From positions 175,236 to 239,235 of the forward strand of contig NZ_PXUE01000007.1 in NCBI RefSeq assembly GCF_003020585.1: a stretch of DNA of 64,000 bases, in the 5' to 3' direction. Position numbers and translations under genes: made by a program. Of the stretch, positions 42,483-52,500 are shown piece by piece (positions within the stretch are counted from its first letter, which is position 1; each line of letters begins with the position of its first letter). The notes below the pieces were generated by a model, which worked only from the letters and a program-made list of their open reading frames with translations, made no database searches and was not told the origin of the DNA. The DNA is from Chryseobacterium aurantiacum. Its GTDB lineage: Bacteria > Bacteroidota > Bacteroidia > Flavobacteriales > Weeksellaceae.

Positions 42483-43370
42483 ATGAAAAGAAACTTTAAT
42501 CTCTGCTTACTAGCAGGCGCCATTGCTGGATCATTTCTGACAGCATGTAGTGATGACAAAATGGAAGACACCCCTCTACCACAACAAGAAACACTTAGTG
42601 CCAAGGTTGAACAACCTACTGAACTTGAAAAAGTTTGTTACTACGTAGACAACAACTGGAGTTCATCTGCCGTTCTGAAAACTTCACTTCAGAATTCTAC
42701 AGACACCAACTTCATGAATTCTCAAATGACTAAAATTGCAAGCCTTTGGGGAAGAAGCAATCCTACATTACGATTTGTAGATGATGCAAGTAACTTCAAC
42801 TCAACCTACAATGCCATTTCCTATTCTACGGGAAAAATATATTATGGTTATGCGATCTATTATGATGCAAAGACCAAAGGCGGAGACATCGTAAATGCAA
42901 TGATCCTGGCTCATGAATATGGCCACCAGCTACAATATATCTTCGGACTTCCGTCTGTAACGGAAAACACAGCAAGACCCAATGAACTGGAAGCAGATGG
43001 GTTTGCAGGATATTATCTAAGAAGACCAAATGGTTATAATAAAACCAACTTCTCTGAGATTGCAGCAGCGTACGAGTTCGCACAAAGCATTGGAGACTAC
43101 CAAACATCTAGCCCCGGACACCACGGAACCCCTGCACAAAGAAGATCTGCAGTTCGTTTAGGTTTCCTTTTGGGACAGTATGACCTTAATGCTTCAAATT
43201 TTGACTATAACTTTTTCTATTACTATCAAGGAGTTCTTAACGGAACTTACAAAGTGGCAAAAAACTCTGTTAATCCAGAAATTGATGCTTACATGAGCCA
43301 GTATATAGATGAGTTGAGAAAAATTCAATCAGGTGAAATTTCTGCAGAAGAATTTAAGCACCTTCAATAA
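42483..43370 (+). CDS. Neutral zinc metallopeptidase lipoprotein
   Basis: 295 residues from the ATG at 42483. A longer in-frame start at 42426 would put 19 residues before the signal peptide and is rejected. The lipoprotein signal ends in SFLTAC. The zinc motif HEYGH is within ILAHEYGHQLQYIFG. NELEADGFAGYYL, downstream, supplies the third ligand Glu in an EADxxA pattern, as in YpfJ-type neutral metallopeptidases. It is probably anchored at the outer membrane. Substrate unknown. The gene is monocistronic. Confidence 0.85.
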   Translation: MKRNFNLCLLAGAIAGSFLTACSDDKMEDTPLPQQETLSAKVEQPTELEKVCYYVDNNWSSSAVLKTSLQNSTDTNFMNSQMTKIASLWGRSNPTLRFVDDASNFNSTYNAISYSTGKIYYGYAIYYDAKTKGGDIVNAMILAHEYGHQLQYIFGLPSVTENTARPNELEADGFAGYYLRRPNGYNKTNFSEIAAAYEFAQSIGDYQTSSPGHHGTPAQRRSAVRLGFLLGQYDLNASNFDYNFFYYYQGVLNGTYKVAKNSVNPEIDAYMSQYIDELRKIQSGEISAEEFKHLQ

Positions 43371-43488
43371 TCGAAACATTCATTTTTAGCATATTTAAGA
43401 AAGGAGGTAGACGAACATGTTCTGCCTCTTTTTATTTGATTTGAAAAATAACAGAAGTTTATTTACTTTTGAGCCATATCCTATAATA

Positions 43489-44577
43489 ATGAACAGAGAT
43501 CTCTACATTGACTTCGCAAAAGGATTGGCTACCCTATCCATCATCTTTATCCATACCGCTTTTTGGTCCGGGCAATTTTATATTCCCACAGAAGTAAGGG
43601 TATTTTCCCTTATTTTTGATGTAGCCCTCTTCTATGCATTAAGCGGAATCACATCAGGTTCCAACATTGAAAAAACATTTTACAGATTATTGAAACTGCA
43701 AATCACGTATATGATCTTTGTAACGTTTCTTTTCTCTTTAGATTATTTCTTTAAGGTCTTTGGTCTCACTTTCTTTTCCCTGGAATGGTTACAGAGTTTT
43801 TATTCAACCTTTGGGTCAAAATATTCTGCCACAGAAATATCCACAATCCCTCAATGGCAAAACCTTGGCAACTGGTATCTCCACCAGTATACCAATGCAG
43901 ATACATTTCCGGTGGTCATGGGAAGCTTTTGGTACCTGAAAGTTTATTTTATTCTAACCGTTTTTGGTGTATTAATCTTAAGGTTTTTTTCAAAGCATAT
44001 TAATTGGTTCATTGGCCTTTGCCTTGCTCTAACCTTATTATTCAATATATTCCCTGAATATTATCCGGCAGGACAGGTGGGGTATGTAGCATTTTATCTT
44101 GCCTTATTTTTGATTGGAAACAGAATTCGCGGACATAGAATTCCCACTAAAGCAATCCCTGTTTTATACGCTCTTGTTGCCATAGCTTTAACGTGGATGT
44201 TCTGGTACTATGGAAATGAAATTTTTTATAAGATCAACAAAAATAAATTTCCTCCTAAAATCCCTTATATTATCTGGGCACAATTCTCATTGGTCACCTT
44301 ATTCGTTCTATACAACAGATTAAAAATCACTAAGGAAAACTTCATCACCTACATCGGAAAAAATGCTATTTTCTTCTATTTTGCACAGGGAATAAGTTCT
44401 TCATTGGTTTATTTTCTGGTAGTTCCATTAAAGGAAAATATGCCTTGGTGGCTTTTGATGGGGCTTATTTATATTATTAATATCATTCTGGCGTTCATCA
44501 TTTCTACAGGGTTGAAAAAAGTGGACACTCTAGGTTGGAATATTTTGGAATCCCTAAGAAGAAAGACCGCTTCTTAA
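43489..44577 (+). CDS. Acyltransferase-3 family membrane protein
   Basis: 362 residues from the ATG at 43489 (MNRDLYIDFAKGLATLSIIF). An upstream in-frame ATG at 43417 adds an AT-rich segment before it. About ten membrane helices are visible. The family's N-terminal motif DFAKGLATLSIIFIHTAFW contains the conserved His. Such proteins O-acetylate or transfer acyl groups to surface sugars or lipids. Substrate unknown. Confidence 0.85.
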   Translation: MNRDLYIDFAKGLATLSIIFIHTAFWSGQFYIPTEVRVFSLIFDVALFYALSGITSGSNIEKTFYRLLKLQITYMIFVTFLFSLDYFFKVFGLTFFSLEWLQSFYSTFGSKYSATEISTIPQWQNLGNWYLHQYTNADTFPVVMGSFWYLKVYFILTVFGVLILRFFSKHINWFIGLCLALTLLFNIFPEYYPAGQVGYVAFYLALFLIGNRIRGHRIPTKAIPVLYALVAIALTWMFWYYGNEIFYKINKNKFPPKIPYIIWAQFSLVTLFVLYNRLKITKENFITYIGKNAIFFYFAQGISSSLVYFLVVPLKENMPWWLLMGLIYIINIILAFIISTGLKKVDTLGWNILESLRRKTAS

Positions 44578-44652
44578 CATTTTACTTGTCAAATTGAAAT
44601 AAAGTCCTACTTTTTAATTCTATTTATCTTAAATTTACAAAAATTTTACAAC

Positions 44653-45231
44653 ATGTTTAAGTTGAAACTTCCCACTGATCCAAGGTGGGCAAACATTGCA
44701 GAAGGAAACATCGAAGAAATTTTAACGGACCACGCATGGTGCGAGCAAAAAGCAGCAACCAATGCAATAGGTCTGATCACAATGCTTCCAGAATATCCGG
44801 AGATCGTCACAGAGCTACTTGCCATTGCACAGGAAGAGCTGGATCACTTCAATCAGGTTCATGAGATCATTAAGAAAAGAGGCTACACTTTCGGAAGAGC
44901 CAGAAAGGATGATTATGTGAATGAGCTGGCAAGGTTTATCATTCAGGGAAGCAGAGAGGATTTAATTGTAGATAAAATGCTATTTGCCGCCATGATTGAA
45001 GCCAGAAGCTGTGAAAGATTTAAGGTTCTGACTGAAAACATTAAGGATGAAGAACTTAAGACCTTCTATAAAGAACTCATGATCTCCGAAGCCAATCATT
45101 ATACTACTTTTATAGGATTTGCAAGACAGCTTGGAGATCCGGAAAAAGTAAATGAGCGCTGGGATGCATGGCTTGAGTATGAAGCCAATATCATTAAGTC
45201 CTATGGCAATAAAGAAACGATACACGGTTAA
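44653..45231 (+). CDS. miaE: tRNA-(ms2io6A)-hydroxylase MiaE
   Basis: 192 residues, a ferritin-like di-iron protein. Metal-ligand motifs are visible: EQKAATNAIG, EELDHFNQVH, EARSCERF and SEANHYTTF, with the carboxylates and histidines spaced for two iron ions. MiaE hydroxylates ms2i6A37 made by MiaB (present at 22520) using O2. It lies upstream of the DUF502 gene with a 24-base gap. Confidence 0.92.
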   Translation: MFKLKLPTDPRWANIAEGNIEEILTDHAWCEQKAATNAIGLITMLPEYPEIVTELLAIAQEELDHFNQVHEIIKKRGYTFGRARKDDYVNELARFIIQGSREDLIVDKMLFAAMIEARSCERFKVLTENIKDEELKTFYKELMISEANHYTTFIGFARQLGDPEKVNERWDAWLEYEANIIKSYGNKETIHG

Positions 45232-45255
45232 AATATAAATAGTAAAAAATAAACG

Positions 45256-45873
45256 TTGAAGAAACCAAGCTTTGAAAGTATTACCAATTTTTTTCTGAAA
45301 AACTTTTTTCAGGGATTGGTTATTATTGGGCCCATTGGACTGACCATTTTTGTAATCTGGTATATTGTCAGCGCTATTGACAATCTTGTCCCTTCGCTTG
45401 CCAAGCAGGTTCCTGGTCTTGTTTTCGTTTCAACTATATTATTTACTGCTATTTTAGGATTTTTGGGTAATAAATTTGTGGTGGGGAGATTCTTCTTTGA
45501 TACCATGGATAGCTTATTGGAAAAGACCCCCGGAGTAAAACACATTTATACTCCCACTAAAGACGTCATGTCTTCATTTGTGGGTGACAAGAAAAAATTC
45601 AACGATCCTGTATGGGTAAAAACAAACGAAAATCCGGAGATCTGGAGAATAGGTTTTTTAACCCAAAAAGAAATGTCGGACGTTGACAAGCATAATTACG
45701 TTGCGGTATATCTTCCCCACTCGTACGCAATATCGGGCTGGGTAATTGTTACTGAAGAAAAAAACATCAAACCTGTAGTGGGAATGACAGCAGCTTCTGC
45801 AATGAAGTTTGCAGTGAGTGGCGGTGTAGCCGGATTCCATTCTGATGAAAACATATTTAAGGCCCCGGAGTAA
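45256..45873 (+). CDS. DUF502-family membrane protein
   Basis: 205 residues starting with TTG (no suitable ATG; TTG is 24 bases after the miaE stop). Two membrane helices are at about 15-35 (LVIIGPIGLTIFVIWYIVSA) and 50-75, followed by a soluble domain with GVKHIYTPTKDVMSSF and VYLPHSYAISGWVIVT, typical of DUF502. Function not known. Confidence 0.86.
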   Translation: MKKPSFESITNFFLKNFFQGLVIIGPIGLTIFVIWYIVSAIDNLVPSLAKQVPGLVFVSTILFTAILGFLGNKFVVGRFFFDTMDSLLEKTPGVKHIYTPTKDVMSSFVGDKKKFNDPVWVKTNENPEIWRIGFLTQKEMSDVDKHNYVAVYLPHSYAISGWVIVTEEKNIKPVVGMTAASAMKFAVSGGVAGFHSDENIFKAPE

Positions 45874-45961
45874 GCTCCTGTACCTTATCTATACTTTGAT
45901 GAATTTGAAAATTATTTTCAAACCCATTTTCTTTACATACAATTTAAAACATACTTAACTC

Positions 45962-47338
45962 ATGAAATTACCGTACGCAGAACCATTCCGCATTAAAATG
46001 GTGGAAGAAATCTATCAATCTACCAGAGAAGAAAGAGAACAATGGCTTAAAGAAGCCAATTATAATCTCTTCAATTTAAAATCTTCACATGTATATATCG
46101 ATCTTTTAACAGATTCAGGAACCGGAGCAATGTCTGACAGACAATGGGGAGCCTTGATGACCGGAGATGAAAGCTATGCCGGATCACGTTCTTTTGAACA
46201 ACTACAGAATACTGTTGAAAGGATTACCGGTTTCAAATATCTATTACCAACCCATCAGGGAAGAGCTGCTGAAAATGTTCTTTTCTCTGTATTGGTAAAA
46301 GAAGGAAATGTAGTTCCGGGTAACTCTCACTTTGATACTACAAAGGGACATATTGAATTCAGAAAAGCACATGCCATTGACTGTACAATAGACGAAGCTT
46401 TTGATATTAATGATCTACATCCATTCAAGGGAAATATCAACCTTGAAAAGTTGGAAGAAATCTATAAAAGTCACCCTAAAGAAAACATCCCTTTCTGCCT
46501 GATTACCATTACCTGTAATTCTTCAGGAGGCCAGCCGGTTTCTTTGGAGAACATGAAAGCTGTAAAAAAACTTTCTGATCAATATGGAATTCCTGTATTC
46601 TTCGACTCGGCAAGGTTTGCAGAAAACGCCTATTTTATTAAAAAAAGAGAACAAGGTCAGGAGAATAGAAGCATCAAGGAAATTTGCAAGGAAATCTTCT
46701 CCTATGGTGATGGTATGACGATGAGTTCTAAAAAGGACGGATTGGTAAACATCGGTGGATTTATTGCTCTAAACAATGAGGAAGTTTTCAGAAAGGCATC
46801 CAATTTCACAATCATTTATGAAGGATTTATTACCTATGGCGGAATGGCAGGAAGAGATATGGCTGCACTGGCTGTAGGTCTTGATGAGGCAACCGAATTC
46901 GCTTATCTTGAAAGCAGAATCTCTCAGGTTGAATATCTTGGTAATAAACTGATAGAATATGGAATTCCTGTTCAAAAACCAATAGGAGGACATGCTGTTT
47001 TCATTGATTCATTAAATTTCCTTCCAAATGTTTCCCGTGAGGAATACCCTGCACAAACCTTGGGCCTTGAAATTTATAAGGAAGCCGGAATAAGAACTGT
47101 TGAAATCGGAACATTATTGGCTGACAGAGATCCGGAAACAAGACAAAACCGTTATCCGAAACTGGAACTTGTGCGCCTTGCAATTCCTAGAAGAACATAT
47201 ACCAATAACCACATGGACTATATTGCAGCAGCTATAAAGAACGTATACGAAAGACGTGAAGAAATAGCTAAAGGATATAAAATTACCTGGGAACCAGAAA
47301 TCTTAAGACACTTTACTGTTCAGCTTGAAAAAGCATAA
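45962..47338 (+). CDS. tnaA: Tryptophanase
   Basis: 458 residues, PLP-dependent beta-eliminating lyase family. It splits L-tryptophan into indole, pyruvate and ammonia; tyrosine phenol-lyase is the closest alternative, and TnaA is preferred on overall similarity. Seen: LLTDSGTGAMSDRQWGALM, DESYAGSRSFE, PTHQGRAAE, ITCNSSGGQPVS, the PLP-lysine loop MSSKKDGLVNIGG, and RLAIPRRTYTN at the end. The upstream gap is only 88 bases and no TnaC-like leader peptide is visible. A terminator follows. Indole production is common in this group. Confidence 0.93.
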   Translation: MKLPYAEPFRIKMVEEIYQSTREEREQWLKEANYNLFNLKSSHVYIDLLTDSGTGAMSDRQWGALMTGDESYAGSRSFEQLQNTVERITGFKYLLPTHQGRAAENVLFSVLVKEGNVVPGNSHFDTTKGHIEFRKAHAIDCTIDEAFDINDLHPFKGNINLEKLEEIYKSHPKENIPFCLITITCNSSGGQPVSLENMKAVKKLSDQYGIPVFFDSARFAENAYFIKKREQGQENRSIKEICKEIFSYGDGMTMSSKKDGLVNIGGFIALNNEEVFRKASNFTIIYEGFITYGGMAGRDMAALAVGLDEATEFAYLESRISQVEYLGNKLIEYGIPVQKPIGGHAVFIDSLNFLPNVSREEYPAQTLGLEIYKEAGIRTVEIGTLLADRDPETRQNRYPKLELVRLAIPRRTYTNNHMDYIAAAIKNVYERREEIAKGYKITWEPEILRHFTVQLEKA

Positions 47339-47349
47339 TCATAAAAATA

Positions 47350-47377
47350 AAACCGGAATTTTTTTCCGGTTTTTTTA
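47350..47377 (+). terminator. Terminator of tnaA
   Basis: AACCGGA / TCCGGTT stem followed by a run of T, 12 bases after the tnaA stop. Confidence 0.88.
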
Positions 47378-47393
47378 TATTAAAGCTTCATGA

Positions 47394-47489
47394 TTAACAG
47401 ATTCTCATGACCTCATCTTCTGAATAGTCATCATCTTCAAAATATTGCTTTAAATTATTTTTCAGCTTCTTATGCTTTCCATCCAACAT
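47394..47489 (-). other. Possible small gene or gene relic
   Basis: A minus-strand frame of 31 codons (ATG at 47489) reads MLDGKHKKLKNNLKQYFEDD and ends YSEDEVMRIC. It has a coding-like composition and may be the tail of a lost protein. The frame is closed 18 bases upstream of the ATG by a stop. It is not matched to a family. The rest of the 282-base interval 47339-47620 holds the tnaA terminator and a TAATTTTG (47547-47554), a candidate -7 box for the FAD monooxygenase. Confidence 0.25.
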
Positions 47490-47620
47490 TTCCACAATCC
47501 GCAATCAAAATAATTTATTTTTTCAAAATAGTGAATGTTTTTACTTTAATTTTGTGCTGATCTAAATGCAGATTAAAAAATAATTTAAACACTAACCTGA
47601 AAAAAACTATTATTCTGAAA

Positions 47621-48697
47621 ATGAACAAAGTTGCTGTCGTGGGCGCTGGTATTTCCGGCTTAAGCATGGCGAATTATCTAGAAAAAAATAAGATAGACTA
47701 CCACATTTACGAAAGAAGAAAAAAAGAGGATCTCGCAGGTCATGGTTTTCTTATTCCACAAGAGGGAATTGAATATCTCACCCAGATTATTGACCCCGCT
47801 CTTCTTTTTGAACATGGAAGCTTTCTAAAAAAATATGTTCAATATTCCCATACCGGAAAGAAACTTGCAGAGAAAAACCTCAACAATGTTTTTGCTATTT
47901 CAAGACATTCATTAATCCATCTTTTATCCCAAAACATCTCTCCGGAAAAAATAACATATGAAAAAACAATAATCCCCTGCGATTTGCAAAAGGGAAGACT
48001 GAAACACCCTGACGGAAGCTATCTTGAAGCTGACATAGCCATTATTTCTGATGGTTCCAGAAGCCGCATCAGAAGAAGTCTTTTTGCAGATGAAAAGATG
48101 AGGACAGTAAGAGAAAATGAGGTGGTCAACATTATTCAAGACCAGGAAATAGCAAACAGTATTGAGAATGACTTCATGAAATTTCATTATGACCAGGGAG
48201 GGCTTACCTTTGGAATCCTAAAGCTTTCTCATGACACCATTCTCTGGTATTCTCAATTCGATAATGAAAAATACAAGGTTAACGAATGCTCTTCTGATAA
48301 CCTAAAAAAGTATATGCTTGAAGTTTTTGAAGAATGGCATCCATTAGTTTCATCCATTATACGAAAATCAAGTTACGAAAACGTACATTTATGGTGTGTA
48401 TATGAATTGGAAGAACTCAATCCTTTCTATACAGAAAATATAGTATTCATTGGTGATGCAGCACACCCTCTTATACCATTTACAAGCCAGGGTGTAACCT
48501 CAGCACTAAAGGATTCTCATATTTTAACTAAATATTTAGTTGAAGAAGGTACGGTACTCAAAGCTTTCAAAAAATATGAAGCAGAAAGAAAGCCGGAAAT
48601 CGAAATCCATATCAGGAATGGCAGAGCTTTACTGAACCAGTTTTTGCTCCCAATAGACCAATATACAGACCATATTTTACCCATATCTTATAAATAA
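47621..48697 (+). CDS. FAD-dependent monooxygenase (PHBH fold)
   Basis: 358 residues. The FAD-binding GAGISGLSMANYLEKNK (GxGxxG) is at the N-terminus, the second motif IISDGSRSRIRR in the middle, and the third, FIGDAAHPLIPFTSQG, at about 280, as in class A aromatic hydroxylases (UbiH/PHBH type). Substrate unknown. The next gene starts one base after its stop codon, so an aminotransferase is co-transcribed. The neighbouring tryptophanase is not in the same operon because a terminator lies between. Confidence 0.88.
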   Translation: MNKVAVVGAGISGLSMANYLEKNKIDYHIYERRKKEDLAGHGFLIPQEGIEYLTQIIDPALLFEHGSFLKKYVQYSHTGKKLAEKNLNNVFAISRHSLIHLLSQNISPEKITYEKTIIPCDLQKGRLKHPDGSYLEADIAIISDGSRSRIRRSLFADEKMRTVRENEVVNIIQDQEIANSIENDFMKFHYDQGGLTFGILKLSHDTILWYSQFDNEKYKVNECSSDNLKKYMLEVFEEWHPLVSSIIRKSSYENVHLWCVYELEELNPFYTENIVFIGDAAHPLIPFTSQGVTSALKDSHILTKYLVEEGTVLKAFKKYEAERKPEIEIHIRNGRALLNQFLLPIDQYTDHILPISYK

Positions 48698-48698
48698 A

Positions 48699-49856
48699 AT
48701 GTTCAGCAATAACGATATCAACTTTGAAGCATTAAAAAGAAAAGCCTACAATGGAAGATGGGCTACACTTGAAGACGGAATTATTCCCCTCACTGCCGCT
48801 GATCCGGATTTCAGGACCGCTCCGGAAATAGAACAGGGAATCATCGAATATATTAAAGACGGTTATTTAAGCTACGGTCCGTTTTCGGGGCTTCCGGAAT
48901 TTAAAAAAAGTGTTGCAGACCATTTTAATCTGGAAAAACAAGGAACCTTTTCTCCTGAAAATGTTCTTGCCGTGAATAGCGCAGCGCAGGGAATGTTTTT
49001 GATAGCATCCTATGTTTTACAGCCAGGAGATGAAGCCATTATTCTTGACCCTGTTGATTTCTTGTTCAAAAAATCTGTGGAAATAGCAGGTGGTGTAGTG
49101 AAACTATGCCCTGTTGATACCACATCCGGAGAAATTGATTTTGAAAAACTGGTTTCCTTACTTACTCCGAAAACGAAACTTATCAGTATATGTAATCCCC
49201 ATAATCCTCTTGGTAAGGTTTATTCAAAAGAAACATTGAAAAAGGTCTCTGAAATTGCATCTACTTATGATGTATGGGTTATGAGTGATGAGATATGGAG
49301 TGATATTATTTATGATAACAAAGATTTTCATACCTATTCATCTGTTTCTGATGAAGCAAAGAGAAAGAGTTTTACCGTATATGGATTTTCAAAATCATTT
49401 GGAATTGCAGGATTGAGGATTGGTGCCGTTCTGTGTAATGATCAGGAAATTCTTGAAGATTTTATAGAAAAATCAAATTTCAATTCTACCATAGAAGGGG
49501 TCTCTACCTTATCACAAATTGCAGGAAGTGTAGCTCTGGAAAAAGCTAAGCCGTGGTATAAAGAGTTTTTGAATCATCTGCAGCATAACCGTGACCTTGC
49601 CTTTAAAATACTGAGCCGCTCAGAAATAGTAACGCCTAATCTTCCTGAGGCCACCTTTGTATTATTCCCAAAGATTGAAAACGGAATGTCCAGTGATCAA
49701 TTTGCCCAACATGTTTTACAAAAAGGGAAAGTTGCTATTGTTCCCGGATCAGAAAGATGGTTCGGAAAAGGAGCCGAAGGACATATCAGAATCTGCTTCT
49801 CTACTTCTCAGGAAATTTTAGAAGAAGGCCTTAACCGAATGATTGCCAGTTTTTAA
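48699..49856 (+). CDS. PLP-dependent aminotransferase, class I/II (MalY/AspB-like)
   Basis: 385 residues, fold type I. Typical features: DPVDFLFKKS in place of the usual aromatic loop, CNPHNPLGKVYSKE, VMSDEIWSDIIYD, and the PLP-lysine motif YGFSKSFGIAGLRIG (Lys binds PLP). The C-terminal Arg (IRICFST) would hold the substrate carboxylate. Specificity cannot be decided; beta-lyase (MalY/PatB) activity is a possible alternative. It shares an operon with the monooxygenase and lies upstream of a TonB-dependent receptor, 164 bases away. Confidence 0.88.
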   Translation: MFSNNDINFEALKRKAYNGRWATLEDGIIPLTAADPDFRTAPEIEQGIIEYIKDGYLSYGPFSGLPEFKKSVADHFNLEKQGTFSPENVLAVNSAAQGMFLIASYVLQPGDEAIILDPVDFLFKKSVEIAGGVVKLCPVDTTSGEIDFEKLVSLLTPKTKLISICNPHNPLGKVYSKETLKKVSEIASTYDVWVMSDEIWSDIIYDNKDFHTYSSVSDEAKRKSFTVYGFSKSFGIAGLRIGAVLCNDQEILEDFIEKSNFNSTIEGVSTLSQIAGSVALEKAKPWYKEFLNHLQHNRDLAFKILSRSEIVTPNLPEATFVLFPKIENGMSSDQFAQHVLQKGKVAIVPGSERWFGKGAEGHIRICFSTSQEILEEGLNRMIASF

Positions 49857-50019
49857 AATTGATAATTTTCATTAAAAACACATAAATCAATTATTATTTT
49901 TCTTTCGCTCATTAAAAATGACACTGAATTAGGATATCCATAACAATTAATTAATTTTAATAATGATTTAAAAATAAATATTGATAATTTTGATTTAACT
50001 ACCACACAAAATTATTAAT

Positions 50020-52461
50020 ATGAAGGTAAAATACATAAGCATCATTTTTCTTAGCGCTTCTACCCTATCCTATGCCCAGCAGGTAAAGGACACCCTGGTA
50101 AAGGAATCAAAAATAGATGAAGTCGCCATTACAGGAAGCCGAAACAAAAAAAGAACGGTCATCAATACTCCCGTGCCCATAGATGTTATTGACATCAAGC
50201 AGGTAAGCCAGTCAACAGGACAGGTTGAGGTCAACCAACTTTTGCAGTTTGCAGCCCCATCTTTCAATTCTAATAAACAGTCGGGATCAGACGGCGCCGA
50301 TGCTGTAGATCCGGCTACATTAAGAGGATTGGGCCCGGATCAAACCCTTCTTTTGCTCAACGGAAAAAGATACCACCAATCTTCATTAATCAATCTCTTT
50401 GGAACCAAGGGAAGAGGAAATACGGGATATGATATGAACACCATCCCGATTGGGGCCATTAAAAGGGTGGAAGTTCTGCGTGATGGCGCCTCTGCTCAAT
50501 ATGGATCTGATGCCATAGCAGGGGTAATCAATGTTATTCTTAATGATCGAAATAAAGGCTTTGAGGGAAATGCTTTTTCTGGAGTTAATCTTTTTAAAAG
50601 TCCTGGAAACAATGACATTGTATCTGATCATGAGGTAGATGGAATGACCTTTAATTTCAATGGAAATCTGGGAACAAAAATAGGATCAAAGGGAGGATTT
50701 GGAAACTTCACGGCAGAGTTTATCAATAAAGACTATGCGATAAGAAATGCTAATCCTGACATTTACAACCAACCAACATTAGGACCCAGACAACGTTTTG
50801 GAGATGCAAAAGCTCAAAATGTTTATTTTTTCGGAAATATTGAGGTGCCATTGTCTGATGGACTTACCTTCTATTCCCGTCAAGGATTCTCCCATAGAAA
50901 TACCAAGGCCTATGCATGGACCAGAACAGCTGATGCCGATGGAAATATCCCTGAAATCTACCCCACAGGTTTCAATCCGATTGAAGATACCAGCATTACA
51001 GACTTCACCTTTGATAACGGCTTGAAATTTAAAGTTGCCAATTGGGATGTTGATTTTTACAATGCATTTGGTAATAACAGATTTACCTATGACATCACCC
51101 ATACCCTCAACGCAACCATGGGACCCAAATCTCCTACCAGTTTCTACGCTGGCGGACATTCATTATTACAAAATACAACAGGCTTTAATGCGGTCAGACA
51201 ATTTAAAGTATTGGAGGGACTTAATATAGCCTTTGGTTCGGAATTCAGGTATGAAAAATTTGAAATTATCAAAGGAGAAGAAGCTTCTTACACGATGTAT
51301 GACATCAATGGAAATCCGGTAACACCTTCTACACCAGAAAGTTTATTAGTTAAAAATCCTTTAAGTGGGGAGGTAAGACCAGGCGGCTCACAGGGGTTCC
51401 CGGGTTATTCTACAGATATTGGTAAGAGCAGAAATAATTTTGCAGCCTATGTAGATACGGAACTGGATATTACAAAAAAATGGATGATCAGTATCGCCGG
51501 AAGATTTGAGAATTACAATGACTTTGGAAGTACCCTAAATGGCAAGTTTGCCACGCGATATGCCATTACTCCACAGTTGGCTTTCCGTGGATCTGTTTCT
51601 ACCGGCTTTAGGGCACCTTCTCTTGCTCAGAAATATTATGCTCAGCAATTTACCAATTTCCAGGGTGGTCAACTGGTAACCATTCAATTGGCATCTAATG
51701 ACAGTGATCTGGCAAAAAGGGTGGGAATTGATCAGCTAAAACAAGAAACATCTGTGAACGGAAGTGCCGGATTTACTTTTAATACCGGAAAGTTTACAGC
51801 AACAATAGATGGTTATTATATCAGTGTAAAGAACAGGATTGTTCTTACAGGAAATTTTTCAAGGGATGAACTTCCTCCTAGTGTTCAAGCAGATTATCCA
51901 TACATTGATCAGGCACAGTTCTTCTCCAATGCCATTGACACCCGAACAAAGGGAATTGATGTTATCCTAAGCTATAATGAGACTTTAGGTTCTGGAAAAC
52001 TGACCGCCACTTTAGCAGGAAATTATAATAATATGGAGATCACGAAAGTGAATACCTCAGAACAATTGGCCGGAAAAGAAAATATTTATTTAAGCCAGAG
52101 AGAAAGAGGATTTATACTTGCATCTGCTCCTAAAACAAAGATCAATCTAAATCTCAATTACAAGATCAGCAGATTCAATGCTAATTTGCAACTTGTGAGG
52201 TTTGATAAGGTTACTCTGATTGGATATGATGATGCAGAGCAAATCTACAATCCAAAAGTGACCACCGATGTCTCTTTTGGATATGAGTTTTCAAAGAATC
52301 TTAACTTAACACTGGGAAGCAAAAATGTATTTAACAGATACCCAACATTACAGACAACACAAGTAACTACAGGAAATACAGAATCAGGTGGTATTTTCGA
52401 TCCTGTACAAATGGGCTTTGCTGGAAGACAGGTTTTTGCCAGACTTAATTTTAAATTTTAA
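50020..52461 (+). CDS. TonB-dependent outer-membrane receptor
   Basis: 813 residues with a signal peptide (to about 20, LSYAQQ). A plug domain (50-170) contains DEVAITGSRNKKR, GLGPDQTLLLLNGKRYH and VEVLRDGASAQYGSDAIAGV. A 22-strand-type barrel follows and ends in VFARLNFKF with a terminal Phe. No carboxypeptidase-like N-terminal domain is present, so it is not a SusC-type protein. Substrate unknown; siderophore or small organic compound are the usual guesses. It is followed by a terminator. Confidence 0.95.
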   Translation: MKVKYISIIFLSASTLSYAQQVKDTLVKESKIDEVAITGSRNKKRTVINTPVPIDVIDIKQVSQSTGQVEVNQLLQFAAPSFNSNKQSGSDGADAVDPATLRGLGPDQTLLLLNGKRYHQSSLINLFGTKGRGNTGYDMNTIPIGAIKRVEVLRDGASAQYGSDAIAGVINVILNDRNKGFEGNAFSGVNLFKSPGNNDIVSDHEVDGMTFNFNGNLGTKIGSKGGFGNFTAEFINKDYAIRNANPDIYNQPTLGPRQRFGDAKAQNVYFFGNIEVPLSDGLTFYSRQGFSHRNTKAYAWTRTADADGNIPEIYPTGFNPIEDTSITDFTFDNGLKFKVANWDVDFYNAFGNNRFTYDITHTLNATMGPKSPTSFYAGGHSLLQNTTGFNAVRQFKVLEGLNIAFGSEFRYEKFEIIKGEEASYTMYDINGNPVTPSTPESLLVKNPLSGEVRPGGSQGFPGYSTDIGKSRNNFAAYVDTELDITKKWMISIAGRFENYNDFGSTLNGKFATRYAITPQLAFRGSVSTGFRAPSLAQKYYAQQFTNFQGGQLVTIQLASNDSDLAKRVGIDQLKQETSVNGSAGFTFNTGKFTATIDGYYISVKNRIVLTGNFSRDELPPSVQADYPYIDQAQFFSNAIDTRTKGIDVILSYNETLGSGKLTATLAGNYNNMEITKVNTSEQLAGKENIYLSQRERGFILASAPKTKINLNLNYKISRFNANLQLVRFDKVTLIGYDDAEQIYNPKVTTDVSFGYEFSKNLNLTLGSKNVFNRYPTLQTTQVTTGNTESGGIFDPVQMGFAGRQVFARLNFKF

Positions 52462-52500
52462 ACAAACTGAAAGAACGTTTTGTTCCTAAACTTAAAAAAA

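Noticed and set aside
45874..45961. TnaC-type leader peptide before tnaA
   Set aside because: The interval is only 88 bases and has no short frame with a suitable Trp codon and stop.
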